Below the pieces are notes generated by a model. It did no database searches, had not been told where the DNA came from, and worked only from the letters and a program-made list of their open reading frames with translations. From contig OW818681.1 of assembly GCA_942493075.1 (NCBI GenBank), positions 6,138,001 to 6,202,000 on the forward strand: DNA of 64,000 bases. Reading direction: 5' to 3'. Below, piece after piece: positions 16,651 through 24,740 of this stretch; within the stretch, counting starts at the first letter, position 1, and every line of letters begins with the position of its first letter. Source of the stretch: JBBQYD01 sp942493075. GTDB lineage: Bacteria > Verrucomicrobiota > Verrucomicrobiia > Limisphaerales > UBA8199. Position numbers and translations under genes: made by a program.

Positions 16651-18138
16651 ATGTCGCGACGTGTCATCATAATCGGGGCGGGGCCGGGAGGATTGGCAAG
16701 TGCCATGTTGCTCGCCAAGGCAGGTGCCGATGTCACCGTTCTGGAAAAACAGCCACGCGTAGGAGGGCGCACGTCAGCCATCGAGGCGGAGGGATACCGG
16801 TTCGATTTGGGGCCGACCTTTTTCCTGTATCCCCAGGTGCTGCAGGAGATTTTCCACCAGGTCGGGCGCGATCTTTACAAAGAAGTGCCCATGACGAAGC
16901 TTGATCCGCAGTACCGCATCCTGTTCGGCGCCGGTGGCGAGCTGAATGCAACGCCCGACCTTGAGCGAATGGTGGCCGAGATCGCAAAATTGTCGCCTGA
17001 GGACGCGCCGCAGTTTCGGCGCTTCATGGAATATAACAGGGTCAAATTGGAAAAATTCGCGCCATGCTTGCAGACGCCGTTTCCCGGGTGGAAGAGCCTC
17101 CTGCAAACCCGGCTGCTGGCGGTGCTGCCTTACCTCAAACCCTGGAAGTCGTTGCACTCGGAGCTGGCCGGGTTCTTCAAAGACCCGCGCCTGCAACTGG
17201 CGTTTACGTTCCAGTCGAAGTATCTCGGGATGTCGCCATTCCAATGTCCCAGTCTGTTTTCCATTCTCTCATTTCTGGAGTATGAGCATGGCATCTGGCA
17301 TCCGACGGGCGGGTGCAACAGCATCACCAGGAACATTGCACGCGTGGCCCAGGAGCTTGGCGCCAGGATCGAGACGAGCATGCCGGTTGAGGAGATTCTC
17401 TTTAATGGACGCCGCGCGGTGGGCGTGCGCACCAAGCGAGGCGAGCTTCGGGCGGATGCAGTGATGATGAACGCTGATTTTGCACATGGCATCACCCGGC
17501 TCGTGCCGAACTCGCTGCGCCGCCGCTGGACCGATGCCAAGGTGAGCCGGAAATCTTTCTCCTGCTCCACTTTCATGATGTACCTGGGTGTGGAAGGGAC
17601 CTTCCCGGAGCTGGCCCACCATAACATTTACGTGGCGAAGGATTATCGGCGGAACCTTGAGGAGATCGAGCGCCAGCATGTGCTCTCTGAGGACCCTTCA
17701 TTCTACGTGGAGAATCCCGGACACACCGACCCGACAATGGCGCCGCCGGGCCATAGTTCGTTGTATGTCCTGGTGCCGGTGACCCATCAACATGCGAACG
17801 TGGATTGGAGCAAGGAGCGGACACGTTATCGGGCGGTGGCTCTGCGTCAGCTCGAGAAGCTGGGGTTTCAAAACATCGAGGAGCGCATCCGTTTCGAGCG
17901 GGTGGTGACGCCTGCGGATTGGGAAAACGAGATGGGGGTGTATCGCGGCGCGACTTTCAACCTCGCTCACAGTTTCTCGCAGATGCTGCATTTGCGTCCG
18001 CAGAATCGGTTTGAAGAGTTCGATGGCATGTATTTGGTTGGCGGCGGCACCCACCCCGGCAGCGGTTTGCCAGTGATATTCGAATCAGCGCGGATCAGCT
18101 CAAGGCTGTTGATGGAGGAGGTGGGGATGGGGAGCTAA
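16651..18138 (+). CDS. Second carotenoid desaturase/oxidase, CrtI/CrtN family
   Basis: 495 residues from the ATG at 16651, which places VIIIGAGPGGLASAMLLAKA next to the N-terminus; an upstream in-frame start at 16624 adds only a non-conserved stretch. VTVLEKQPRVGGRTSAIEAE and the C-terminal MYLVGGGTHPGSGLPVIFES complete the FAD-fold signatures. It is divergent from the TPR-crtN-like operon, sharing a 139-bp intergenic region. Two paralogous desaturases with a glycosyltransferase and acyltransferase resemble C30 carotenoic-acid clusters, where one enzyme desaturates and the other oxidises a terminal methyl group. Which is which cannot be decided from sequence alone. Confidence 0.9.
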   Translation: MSRRVIIIGAGPGGLASAMLLAKAGADVTVLEKQPRVGGRTSAIEAEGYRFDLGPTFFLYPQVLQEIFHQVGRDLYKEVPMTKLDPQYRILFGAGGELNATPDLERMVAEIAKLSPEDAPQFRRFMEYNRVKLEKFAPCLQTPFPGWKSLLQTRLLAVLPYLKPWKSLHSELAGFFKDPRLQLAFTFQSKYLGMSPFQCPSLFSILSFLEYEHGIWHPTGGCNSITRNIARVAQELGARIETSMPVEEILFNGRRAVGVRTKRGELRADAVMMNADFAHGITRLVPNSLRRRWTDAKVSRKSFSCSTFMMYLGVEGTFPELAHHNIYVAKDYRRNLEEIERQHVLSEDPSFYVENPGHTDPTMAPPGHSSLYVLVPVTHQHANVDWSKERTRYRAVALRQLEKLGFQNIEERIRFERVVTPADWENEMGVYRGATFNLAHSFSQMLHLRPQNRFEEFDGMYLVGGGTHPGSGLPVIFESARISSRLLMEEVGMGS

Positions 18139-18140
18139 TC

Positions 18141-20720
18141 CTACCCCGTCCCCTTCACTCCAATTTGCCCGCGGGTGACGCCGAGCTGGTTCCAGAGTTT
18201 CAGCTCGCGCCAAAGTTGCTGGCCTGTGAGCTCCCCTTTGAGCAGACGTTCATACATCCCCACGGTGCGCAGCAGTTCATCGGGCGACTCGTCCACGAAC
18301 TCCAGCCGGTAGCGTCGCGCTCCCAATGTCATCATTGAGGCAGCGTGGTCGGCACCGGTTTGCGCGCGCGCATTATACACGGTGTTCCGGCAGCCGGCAT
18401 CAGCTTTCACCGGGTGCTCCATGCCTACTCGATCACGGAGTTTCACCTGGCGATAGTCGCAGGGCCGTCCGCAATCCTTGTAATCGGTCCCTTTCGAGAG
18501 AAAGGCGCAAAAGACACAATGCTCCATGTGAAACATGGGCATGTGCTGATGCAAGGTGATCTCAAACCAATCGGGCGGAGCAGCGCGCAGGAGGGCTTCG
18601 AGCTGTTGAAAGTTCAGGTCATAGGAAGCGGTCACTCGCTCCAGGCTGAAGCGGTTTTTGAAATAGGCCGCCGAAAGCCTGTTGGCGATGTTCAGAGAGT
18701 AATCGCCAATGCACCGCTGCCCGGCAAAGAACTTCAAATGATCGTAATTCCGCACGAGCCAGCCATCGGCTTCGGAGGAGCGCACCTGGTTGAGCACCCA
18801 ATCTTCGCCTGTCTTGAACACACGGGGCGGGGCAACAAAAATGCCTCCAGATGAGGTCTGTCCGCGCGCAGCTCTGAATCGGGCGACGGCTTCCCGATAC
18901 TTCTTCGGATCTTCAAACTCGCAATAGATCGTGCGGATGCCGTGCTTGATGACCGCATCGAGTTGATCGAGGTTGCGCACGAGCACGGTGATCTCCGGCT
19001 CGCCCCTGACGCTTCGAGTGGCTCCTGAAAGGGAAGGGGTGCCGAGCACAGCCGGGTCTGGCCGGTCAGCGAGGGTCCAGCGCAGGGGTTGCGCTCGCAG
19101 CGCATCGAGCTGGGTGGCTGCTTCACGACGCACCCGGTTCAATTCGCTAACGGGCAGCATCACCGGACCCAGAAGCTGATTTTCGAGATGATCAAGGCGG
19201 AAGGGTGTGCCACCAAGCCTTCCCAATTGATCCCGCAACCGGGCGGTGTCCAGCGGTTGTTTCTCGGCTGGAACCAGCGGTACGGAGGAATCCACTCGGA
19301 CGATGTGCCCGCCTTCATCCCGCATGATCACGGTGAGCGGCGTGCCTGATTGCCCGTGCACTTCTATATGCACCGGGCGCTGGAAACGGATTGTGTCGCC
19401 GGCGAAGGTTTGTCTGAGACGCCGCTCCAGTTCCGGGTCGCTGGTCTTCCAAAGCTTATCGCCAGGATACACACGAGCGAACCGGATGTTGCCCCAGCCG
19501 AAGCTGAGGACGCACTTGGATGAGGAGGGTCCGCGCCCTAGCGGTTTGATCTGATACACTCGTCCGCCTTCTTCGGGTTCCTCCGGGTGGCCGTGATCGA
19601 ACACGACGCCATCACCGGGCTTGAGGGCGGATACCAGATCGACAACGACGGTCTCGTGGCGGACTTCGGCTACTTGTCCCAGGTAAACGCCGCGTTTCTT
19701 GCCAAAACGGCCGTGGACCAACTCCTGGTTATTGATCCCGCCAAACCAGCCAGTGTACATGCCACGCGAGAAGGACATCTCCATCTCGTATTCGGCCTGC
19801 CGCAGATCCGGAGCCGGCTGGGCCTGATTGCCGGGGACTCCAGCGCGGGCCAGTGCTTCTCGGTAAATGCGCGTAATGTTCGCAACGTATTCGGCTGTTT
19901 TGAGCCGCCCTTCGATCTTGAGCGAAGCCACACCCAGGCGTTTCAGTTCAGGGATGAGGCTGAGTCCGGCCAGGTCTTGCGGGCTTAAAAGATACTTGCG
20001 ATCGCCCAAAGGCACGGGCTGGCCATCGGCAATCAGATCATAGGGCATGCGGCAGGCCTGGGCGCATTCGCCGCGGTTCGCCGAGCGACCGCCCAGCGCC
20101 TCGCTGGTAAGGCATTGGCCCGAGTAAGCCACACACAAGGCGCCGTGCACGAAGACCTCAAGAGGCATCGGGCGGGGCTGCGTGCGCTCCAGCGACAGAA
20201 TCTGTTCTATTTCCTTGAGAGAGCATTCCCGCGCCAACACCACTAACTGGCAGCCGAGTTCCCGGGCGAACTCCATCCCGCCTGCACTCGTGACGGTCAT
20301 CTGCGTGGAAACGTGGATGGGAAAATCGGGCGAAAGCGTGCGGATTAACCTGCAAATGCCGACATCCTGAACGATGGCGGCATCCACCCCTGCGGCGATG
20401 ATCGTCCGGGCATACTGCTCCGCCTCCGCCATCTCGTTCTCGAACACCAGCGTGTTAAAGGTCACGTAACCCTTCACGCCGCGCCGGTGGAGAAACTCCA
20501 TGAGCTTTGGCAGGTCGCTCTCAGTGAAGTTGTGAGCCCGCATACGGGCATTGAACCTTTCCAGGCCAAAGTAAATGGCGTCGGCACCGTTTTCTACAGC
20601 GGCGCGCGCGCAATCCCAATCCCCGGCAGGGGCAAGGAGTTCCGGACCGTGCAGCGAATCTGCCGACGGAGAGCTGGCTGGTGGACTGGATGCGAGGGTG
20701 CTCACTCGAATATTAAACAC
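18141..20720 (-). CDS. Peptidase U32-family protein, RlhA/collagenase-like
   Basis: 859 residues from a GTG. The U32 core begins with ELLAPAGDWDCARAAVENGA and DAIYFGLERFNARMRAHNF. It contains the family Cys/His signature region VFVHGALCVAYSGQCLTSEA followed by GGRSANRGECAQACRMPY, then LKIEGRLKTAEYVANITRIY. Further C-terminal sequence has more Cys clusters (EHCVFCAFLSKGTDYKDCGR). Members such as RlhA hydroxylate 23S rRNA, and others act in ubiquinone synthesis, rather than acting as proteases. The protein is longer than E. coli RlhA (about 650 residues) because of a C-terminal extension. It converges on the desaturase gene with only 2 bp between the stops. Precise substrate not determined. Confidence 0.85.
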   Translation of the reverse strand: MFNIRVSTLASSPPASSPSADSLHGPELLAPAGDWDCARAAVENGADAIYFGLERFNARMRAHNFTESDLPKLMEFLHRRGVKGYVTFNTLVFENEMAEAEQYARTIIAAGVDAAIVQDVGICRLIRTLSPDFPIHVSTQMTVTSAGGMEFARELGCQLVVLARECSLKEIEQILSLERTQPRPMPLEVFVHGALCVAYSGQCLTSEALGGRSANRGECAQACRMPYDLIADGQPVPLGDRKYLLSPQDLAGLSLIPELKRLGVASLKIEGRLKTAEYVANITRIYREALARAGVPGNQAQPAPDLRQAEYEMEMSFSRGMYTGWFGGINNQELVHGRFGKKRGVYLGQVAEVRHETVVVDLVSALKPGDGVVFDHGHPEEPEEGGRVYQIKPLGRGPSSSKCVLSFGWGNIRFARVYPGDKLWKTSDPELERRLRQTFAGDTIRFQRPVHIEVHGQSGTPLTVIMRDEGGHIVRVDSSVPLVPAEKQPLDTARLRDQLGRLGGTPFRLDHLENQLLGPVMLPVSELNRVRREAATQLDALRAQPLRWTLADRPDPAVLGTPSLSGATRSVRGEPEITVLVRNLDQLDAVIKHGIRTIYCEFEDPKKYREAVARFRAARGQTSSGGIFVAPPRVFKTGEDWVLNQVRSSEADGWLVRNYDHLKFFAGQRCIGDYSLNIANRLSAAYFKNRFSLERVTASYDLNFQQLEALLRAAPPDWFEITLHQHMPMFHMEHCVFCAFLSKGTDYKDCGRPCDYRQVKLRDRVGMEHPVKADAGCRNTVYNARAQTGADHAASMMTLGARRYRLEFVDESPDELLRTVGMYERLLKGELTGQQLWRELKLWNQLGVTRGQIGVKGTG

Positions 20721-20846
20721 TAACCCTCAGTTGGCCTTGGGGAAACTGAAAACGTGTTGAACGCGCTGAGGGTGCGCTGAGGGTGTCAGCAATTAATAAC
20801 TGACAATGGAAATGGACAATTGAGCCTGGTAAAGTTTCAATTGGTT

Positions 20847-21137
20847 CTATCTCTTGGAACCACCGCTTTGGCGGACCTTTTCCTTCTTTTCTTCAAAATT
20901 CGCGCGAATGGTCTTTCGCTCGCTGGCGAGCTGCTTCTCCAGTTGCTCGACAGCCTCGGCATCACCCTGAGCCATGGCCTTCTGGAGCTCGCCGTTCAGC
21001 AGAAGTTCGCGCTCAGCGAGCCGCGCTGCGCATTGAGAATCCAGCTCGGCCAGTTCGGCCTTCTGTGTCGCAGTCACCTTAACCGTGGGCGAGGCCTTGC
21101 TCAAACGTTCCATCGCCAGTTCGTAGGCTGATTTCAT
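20847..21137 (-). CDS. Small coiled-coil protein, unknown function
   Basis: 96 residues, ATG at 21137, very rich in A, E, K, L and Q with heptad-like spacing (ATQKAELAELDSQCAARLAE, then QLEKQLASERKTIRANFEEK), predicting a long coiled coil. Basic C-terminus. No membrane segment or signal. It lies on the same strand as its neighbours. Possibly a structural or adaptor protein; function not recognised. Confidence 0.65.
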   Translation of the reverse strand: MKSAYELAMERLSKASPTVKVTATQKAELAELDSQCAARLAERELLLNGELQKAMAQGDAEAVEQLEKQLASERKTIRANFEEKKEKVRQSGGSKR

Positions 21138-21232
21138 AATAATTAACCGCAGTAGAATCGTTGATGTCTTCCGCGTAGTCGAGCCCAGATAATATTTGAG
21201 CTTAAGTAGGGAAAGTAGGGTGTCCCGGCTCC

Positions 21233-22126
21233 CTACTCGGCCTGTATGGGTACATCGGGAATGGGCTTTCCGGTAGCGGGATCGAGCGGCACAGCTTTAA
21301 GAATGCCGGGCACTAAATCCGCAGGCCGTGCGGGGGGGCGACCGTTTTCGAGTTGAAAGGCCCGCGCTGCCAGGAGAAGGGCCAGCCTGCGAGTGCGGCG
21401 CGAGGCGTCTGAAAAGCGGGTTTGGAAATCACGATGCCGTTCGGCGCTGCTACGCTGGCTTATCAGGGAGCCCAACTCGCTGATTAAGCCGAAGGTAGCG
21501 TGAGCCCAGCGGGTTTGATTCCGAAGGATACGATCAGCCGGTTCGCGCCGTGCCTCACACGTTTCGAGCGCCTGGGCAAGGCGCCGGCACGTTGCCGCGT
21601 CCAGATGCGCCGCTTTGGCTCTCAGTCCTGCCCCGCCAATCAGTTCGAGCGCCAGGCCGCTAAGCCCGTCCACCAGCACGCCGCCGCGTGTCATGCCTTG
21701 GCCGAGGCGCACGATATCCATTTCGTATTCAACCGATTCGTTGGTGCGTCCTGCCAGCAGATAGGCCTTGGATTGAAGCGCCAGGAACAGGCCAAGCCTC
21801 TTAAGCTGTTTTAATTGATCGTTGTGCAGGTTGGACCACGCTGTTGTGGTTTCCAGCGGAACTTGGACTGGGCCGTTCAGCAGAGTGTGTGCTTCGAGCA
21901 CGGCAGCAGCGTTCGTACGGGCCATGGCTGTGATTTCTGCGGGCTTAAGTTCCAAAAGGTCCACCGATGGACGCTGAAAAGACGCGCCCAGTTGAACGAG
22001 GCGTAGGTAGCCATTGGTCTGAGGAGGTGGTGGCAGGCGATTGGCTCGCCGCACGCCCCAATCGGTCACCCGCAGAACCAACAGCACAACCGCCAGCACG
22101 ATTAGAATCCGGGTGAACAATTTCAT
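21233..22126 (-). CDS. Membrane-anchored hypothetical protein
   Basis: 297 residues with one N-terminal membrane helix (FTRILIVLAVVLLVLRVTDW) and a mostly helical, Ala/Leu/Arg-rich extracytoplasmic domain. The C-terminus contains AFQLENGRPPARPADLVPGI and PLDPATGKP, wording that recurs in planctomycete-verrucomicrobial pseudopilin-like and membrane proteins where a Pro-rich segment follows a helical domain. No enzyme motif seen. Single gene, about 95 bp from its downstream neighbour. Confidence 0.65.
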   Translation of the reverse strand: MKLFTRILIVLAVVLLVLRVTDWGVRRANRLPPPPQTNGYLRLVQLGASFQRPSVDLLELKPAEITAMARTNAAAVLEAHTLLNGPVQVPLETTTAWSNLHNDQLKQLKRLGLFLALQSKAYLLAGRTNESVEYEMDIVRLGQGMTRGGVLVDGLSGLALELIGGAGLRAKAAHLDAATCRRLAQALETCEARREPADRILRNQTRWAHATFGLISELGSLISQRSSAERHRDFQTRFSDASRRTRRLALLLAARAFQLENGRPPARPADLVPGILKAVPLDPATGKPIPDVPIQAE

Positions 22127-22383
22127 TATAGGGCGTGGTTCGAGCGTATAGGGCCTGGTTTGAGCGATAAGCAGATGTCAGCAAGCGCATCGTAGTGAGG
22201 ACGTAGTCGCGAGAAAAGGTTTAAAGCCGGGAAGCGTAACGGAAACCAATCCTCCAGGACCCGGATTCGAACATGTGCTGGAGCCAGGATTTCCGTGTTG
22301 GGATCGGGCACAGTCCGAGTTCTGCACCGAACAGCCTTTGTACCCAAAAATTGTGGCAGGCAAACGCCGACGTGCCGGTCGCG

Positions 22384-22950
22384 CTAAGGAGGTGAGACGC
22401 CCTTTGGTAGTTGGTAATGCAGTTCAGCTAAGCCTAGCCCCATTTGTCGTGCGGACAACAGTTTCCACGGAGGGCTGGTCACACGCCGGGGAAACAATTG
22501 CTTACCCTTGCCGAGGGTCACGGATGCAACTTGGATAACGGCTTCATCCAGGAGATGGGCGTCATAAAACTGCCCGGCAAAGTCGCCGCCGCCAACGATC
22601 CAGATGTTCCTGGTTCCGGCGGCCGCAGTCATCGCGGCATGAATTGGCCTGACATCACCCTGAACGAAGCGGATGTCAGCACCCGCGATGGTCGGCAACA
22701 CCCGATGAGAGAACACCCAGGCTGGTTGTGTGTACGGCCAGGGTGAACCTGTTTCCTTCATTACCTCGGACGCATGGCTATGAACCCACTCAAAGGTGGC
22801 CGATCCCATGGCCAGCGCGCCCACTTGAGCAATGAATGAAGGGTAGCTCGAATCATTGACGTTCCCAAGGGGGAAGAGCCAATCCAGGCAGTCGTCTTCT
22901 GTGGCGATAAAGCCGTCCAGACTGGTTGCCGTGTAATACACCGTCTTCAT
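22384..22950 (-). CDS. RibD C-terminal-type (dihydrofolate reductase-fold) reductase
   Basis: 188 residues from the ATG at 22950. A longer frame to 23133 overlaps the preceding secreted-protein gene, and its extra part lacks family sequence, so it is rejected. MKTVYYTATSLDGFIATEDD is the classic N-terminus of the YyaP/YwjB group; GALAMGSATFEW and IWIVGGGDFAGQFYDAHLLD complete the fold, ending in LHYQLPKG. Probable NAD(P)H-dependent cytosolic reductase, substrate unknown. It lies 77 bp after the Ig-like protein gene on the same strand. Confidence 0.85.
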   Translation of the reverse strand: MKTVYYTATSLDGFIATEDDCLDWLFPLGNVNDSSYPSFIAQVGALAMGSATFEWVHSHASEVMKETGSPWPYTQPAWVFSHRVLPTIAGADIRFVQGDVRPIHAAMTAAAGTRNIWIVGGGDFAGQFYDAHLLDEAVIQVASVTLGKGKQLFPRRVTSPPWKLLSARQMGLGLAELHYQLPKGVSPP

Positions 22951-23027
22951 GCAGTAAACCAAGACGTGGTTTTCAATGCCTGCCAGTTTATTCAGGAAAT
23001 GCCCAGCGATGGACGGGCGAGCGCCCC

Positions 23028-24326
23028 CTACAAGCTCGGCTTGCGAGCGCGATAGAATTTCCGCGTTGTATCCATCGGGCAGCTTATCGTGGCGCGGTCG
23101 GTCGGGCTGTTTGTTGTGAGCCAGGATGTCCATTGGCCAGCGACCAGGTTTGTGCTGGTCTCAATCACCATGACTTGATTGGGGTCTGCGATGACATCGA
23201 ATTGCAGCTTCCCCGAGTTTACGAAGGCATTGGTAATCAGTAGAGCGCTCGAAGCAGTGAATGTGGAGATCGAAAACTCAGTCGTGGTGCCACGATACGC
23301 CAGTTGCACGTAATTATTGGTCGTGAGCAGGCTATCGTAAAAAGTGATGTACCCGCTGTACGTGCGGTTGGGAACCAGGGTGCCGGCTGGAATGGTCACT
23401 GTGCGGGCGGGGCCCTTAAGAGCGCCGGGGTCCCCCAATGCCGGTGTATAGAAAGCACCTGAGACTTCAACATAGATGCAATCAACGTTTGCGTTAGCCG
23501 CATCCCATCCCAGGGTGAAGGGTTTCGTCGCGTCGATTGCCTGGGCGGCAGCGTAGTTGGTCACGTGAGGTGCTGTTGGAAACTCCAGAGAACTGGGCAT
23601 CGTCATGGGCAGCGAAGTCACACTACCCGGAGCTTGAAGATCGAAAACAAAACCGGTGTTGGGAAAAGCCGCTTCCATTGCAGCGGGGCTGTCGAATGGA
23701 ATAGTGAGGTTGAACCGGCCTGGAACGGGTTCAGCCATCAGATTCGTCCGCGCGCTTGTGGGCGGCAGGAGACTGACGTTTGTGGTCGTCCAATTGGTGC
23801 AGGCGACGGCGCTGCACGCTACAAACGCGTACGGAAACTCCGAGAAGAGGGTTGGGGCAGCCGCCGAGAGTTGTTCATACATGGCTCCTTTTGCGAGGGT
23901 GATAGAGCCCACGGTGTTAGTGCAATCGCCGGTGCCACCTTCTGCTGCCGTGTTGAACCAGCCGGTCGTTTCTCCTTCCACCATCTCGCCCGCAGGATTT
24001 TCACCATCGAGCATCCAGAAAATCAATCGCGAAGCTGGCAAGGGTGAGACCGGCGTATTGGTCATCCGCGTATGGGCCGCATCCCATGCCGTCACCGTGG
24101 CGAACGGGGTGTGGGGACTCGCGGGATCCATAATGATAGCCGTGGTTACCTCGATGTTCATGGGCTCGCTAAAGGTGAAGATGATCGGAGCTGTCCGAGA
24201 CACCCCCGCCTCTCCCATGGCAGGGACGAAGCCGGTGACCATCGGTTCTGCTTGTGCCGTGGCCACCAGGGCCAGGAGAGCACATCCAAAGAATCGAACT
24301 GATTTACTGCCTAATCTAACACTCAT
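23028..24326 (-). CDS. Secreted protein with N-terminal Ig-like (Big_5-type) domain
   Basis: 432 residues, ATG at 24326. A signal peptide (FFGCALLALVATAQA) is followed by VTGFVPAMGEAGVSRTAPII then FTFSEPMNIEVTTA, the pattern of SbsA/Big_5 Ig-like domains. Several Cys residues (CTNTVGS, FVACSAVACTNW) suggest disulphides outside the cytoplasm. The C-terminus (VMVIETSTNLVAGQWTSWL ... FYRARKPSL) matches the tail style of many verrucomicrobial secreted proteins and resembles the end of the 924-4406 product. No catalytic motif; likely extracellular or surface. Confidence 0.8.
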   Translation of the reverse strand: MSVRLGSKSVRFFGCALLALVATAQAEPMVTGFVPAMGEAGVSRTAPIIFTFSEPMNIEVTTAIIMDPASPHTPFATVTAWDAAHTRMTNTPVSPLPASRLIFWMLDGENPAGEMVEGETTGWFNTAAEGGTGDCTNTVGSITLAKGAMYEQLSAAAPTLFSEFPYAFVACSAVACTNWTTTNVSLLPPTSARTNLMAEPVPGRFNLTIPFDSPAAMEAAFPNTGFVFDLQAPGSVTSLPMTMPSSLEFPTAPHVTNYAAAQAIDATKPFTLGWDAANANVDCIYVEVSGAFYTPALGDPGALKGPARTVTIPAGTLVPNRTYSGYITFYDSLLTTNNYVQLAYRGTTTEFSISTFTASSALLITNAFVNSGKLQFDVIADPNQVMVIETSTNLVAGQWTSWLTTNSPTDRATISCPMDTTRKFYRARKPSL

Positions 24327-24516
24327 AATTTTCTAATGCTGATGGTTCCCAGAATCGTTAGGACCCCGTCTGGAGTTTTGGTGGGTGATAGGGTTCCCCA
24401 CGTTCGTAATCGAGTAAAGGAAAAACAGGTATGGAACGCGTCGCCACAAACGCTGCTTGCCAGTCACTCGGTTACATTTCCCGCCGAACTGGGGTTTCCT
24501 GGCGTTCCTGATACGA

Positions 24517-24545
24517 TTGACATCTATAGTGCTTTAGTTTAGGTA
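24517..24545 (+). promoter_or_regulatory. Candidate promoter of the kup riboswitch transcript
   Basis: TTGACA at 24517-24522, a 17-bp spacer, then TAGGTA at 24540-24545. A transcript starting about 7 bp later would begin at the 5' side of the riboswitch. Confidence 0.5.
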
Positions 24546-24682
24546 AGCCTCAGCAGCCTAAGCTCGGCTAGTGTCGAGCACGGGAGAACCAACCCTGCGT
24601 AAGCAGGATGGGGCGCGCGCCAGTGGCGAACCATTGGCGGGGTCACTTTCATGACCTAGCCCGTCAGCTAATCTCGTCGGCA
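24545..24682 (+). promoter_or_regulatory. Probable c-di-AMP riboswitch (ydaO-yuaA type) upstream of kup
   Basis: The stretch has CACGGGAGAACCAACC in the 5' half, a GGATGGGG segment, and near the 3' end CCCGTCAGCTAATCTCGTCG at 24660-24679. That last segment closely follows the conserved 3' core of ydaO-yuaA riboswitches (CCGACAGCTAACCTCG pattern). This class binds c-di-AMP, and its usual targets include K+ transporters. The gene directly downstream is kup, which supports the call. A downstream terminator or sequestered start could not be made out with certainty. Confidence 0.78.
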
Positions 24683-24740
24683 AATGAAAGTGCAATCTCA
24701 CCGATTGCCTCGCATTGCTTTGTCCAGACTGCTTTCAACT

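Noticed and set aside
22950..23133. N-terminal extension of the RibD-like reductase
   Set aside because: Overlaps the end of the secreted Ig-like gene; the conserved family start is at 22950.
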